From a virus, in IMG/VR virus record IMGVR_UViG_3300042154_002182, positions 1 through 40,463 of that record: a stretch of DNA of 40,463 bases. One strand, given 5' to 3'. Position 1 is the first letter of the stretch; every line of letters begins with the position of its first letter. Shown one piece after another: positions 40,106 to 40,463 of the stretch. The notes below the pieces were generated by a model, which was not told the origin of the DNA, ran no database searches, and saw nothing but the letters and a program-made list of their open reading frames with translations. The translations under genes and the position numbers were made by a program.

Positions 40106-40463
40106 TTAAGTTCTAAAGTGAGCTCCCCCACCATAGTTATATTGTGGTGCATTTGAACTCCATCCTTTGGAATGATTACTAAATGGTTTGGCTGCTTGTG
40201 CGAATCTACCATATGATTGAACTGATTTAGAAGGTCCACCCATTGAATCCCAAGCAGATTCCCATTTCTCAGGCATTACACCATTTTTAAATTCTATAAC
40301 TGGTGTATCTAAATCTTCCAATAATTGGGTTACCTCTTTAATTGGGAATTTGTAAAAGGTATTTACTCTAAGTGTTTTATCCACTTCTATAAAAAGTATA
40401 GAACGAGCTTTAAGTTTACATAACTTTAATCTTTTTGTTTTAGTTGCGGTTCCTTGTGAAACC
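40106..40463 (-). CDS. Partial CDS, C-terminal part of an unknown protein
   Basis: The frame stays open from the stop at 40106 to the right edge without a stop. The GTG at 40384 (VDKTLRVNTFYKF) is therefore probably an internal Val. Upstream codons give a basic stretch (TKTKRLKLCKLKARSIL). The visible C-terminus is helical (FPIKEVTQLLEDLD), then Gly/Ser/Asn-rich with GGPSKSVQSYGRF and NYGGGAHFRT. No family recognised. If the GTG start were real the protein would be 92 aa. Confidence 0.65.
   Translation of the reverse strand, partial: VSQGTATKTKRLKLCKLKARSILFIEVDKTLRVNTFYKFPIKEVTQLLEDLDTPVIEFKNGVMPEKWESAWDSMGGPSKSVQSYGRFAQAAKPFSNHSKGWSSNAPQYNYGGGAHFRT

Noticed and set aside
1-40463. CRISPR array, tRNA genes, insertion sequences, attachment sites
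   Set aside because: No regularly spaced repeats, cloverleaf-like segments, transposase genes or flanking terminal inverted repeats were seen.

Overview
This is one continuous, single-strand gene block of a large T4-type tailed phage (myovirus-like, T4 superfamily) that very probably infects a Bacteroidota (Flavobacteria-like) host. Every supported gene reads on the minus strand, the DNA is AT-rich, and genes are packed with ATGA/TAATG-type overlaps. The T4-type core is visible: single-stranded DNA-binding protein (gp32), UvsX/RecA, a FEN/RNase H-type 5' nuclease, DnaB-type helicase (gp41-like), family B DNA polymerase (gp43), sliding clamp (gp45) and both clamp-loader subunits (gp44 and gp62). 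The host assignment rests mainly on promoters. Ten intergenic sites carry TTTG (or TTAG), a 19-20 bp spacer and TATATTTG or a close variant, which is the -33/-7 architecture of the Bacteroidota primary sigma factor. A Bacteroidota-type histone H1-like (Hc1) protein supports it.

Layout in transcription order (right to left). 40463-34811: a partial gene, a coiled-coil protein, gp32, UvsX, a small protein, 5' nuclease and helicase. 34742-30643: histone-like protein, NrdB, a SET-like protein, MazG-like protein, NrdA and thioredoxin (nucleotide supply). 30633-28472: a small HTH protein and two Mom-like DNA-modification proteins with two small genes between them. 28471-25639: a DGQHR-HNH nuclease-like gene behind a structured RNA leader, then a GT-B glycosyltransferase. 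25596-18421: polymerase, clamp, a DruA/DUF4338-like protein, clamp loader with a zinc-ribbon protein, and a Cas4/RecB-like nuclease. 18371-3442: a 15-kb sugar island with about ten glycosyltransferase-like genes, a UDP-GlcNAc 2-epimerase, a HAD/nucleotidyltransferase fusion, a short DegT-type aminotransferase, an FkbM methyltransferase and a GNAT acetyltransferase. 3370-1: a likely holin, a spanin-like protein and conserved virion-type or unknown proteins, ending in a partial gene.

Replication, dNTP supply and recombination genes sit in several promoter-led transcription units. The sugar island could build and attach a custom glycan to the virion, to DNA or to the host surface. The two Mom-like proteins, the DruA-like protein and the stand-alone GT next to the DGQHR-HNH gene suggest modified phage DNA plus a phage-encoded nuclease. 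The most unusual element is the leader of the DGQHR-HNH gene. It can fold into two consecutive H-type RNA pseudoknots of nearly identical geometry but different sequence, ending 18 nt before the start codon. No tRNA, rRNA, CRISPR array, insertion sequence or attachment site was seen, and no gap without a gene exceeds about 200 bases.
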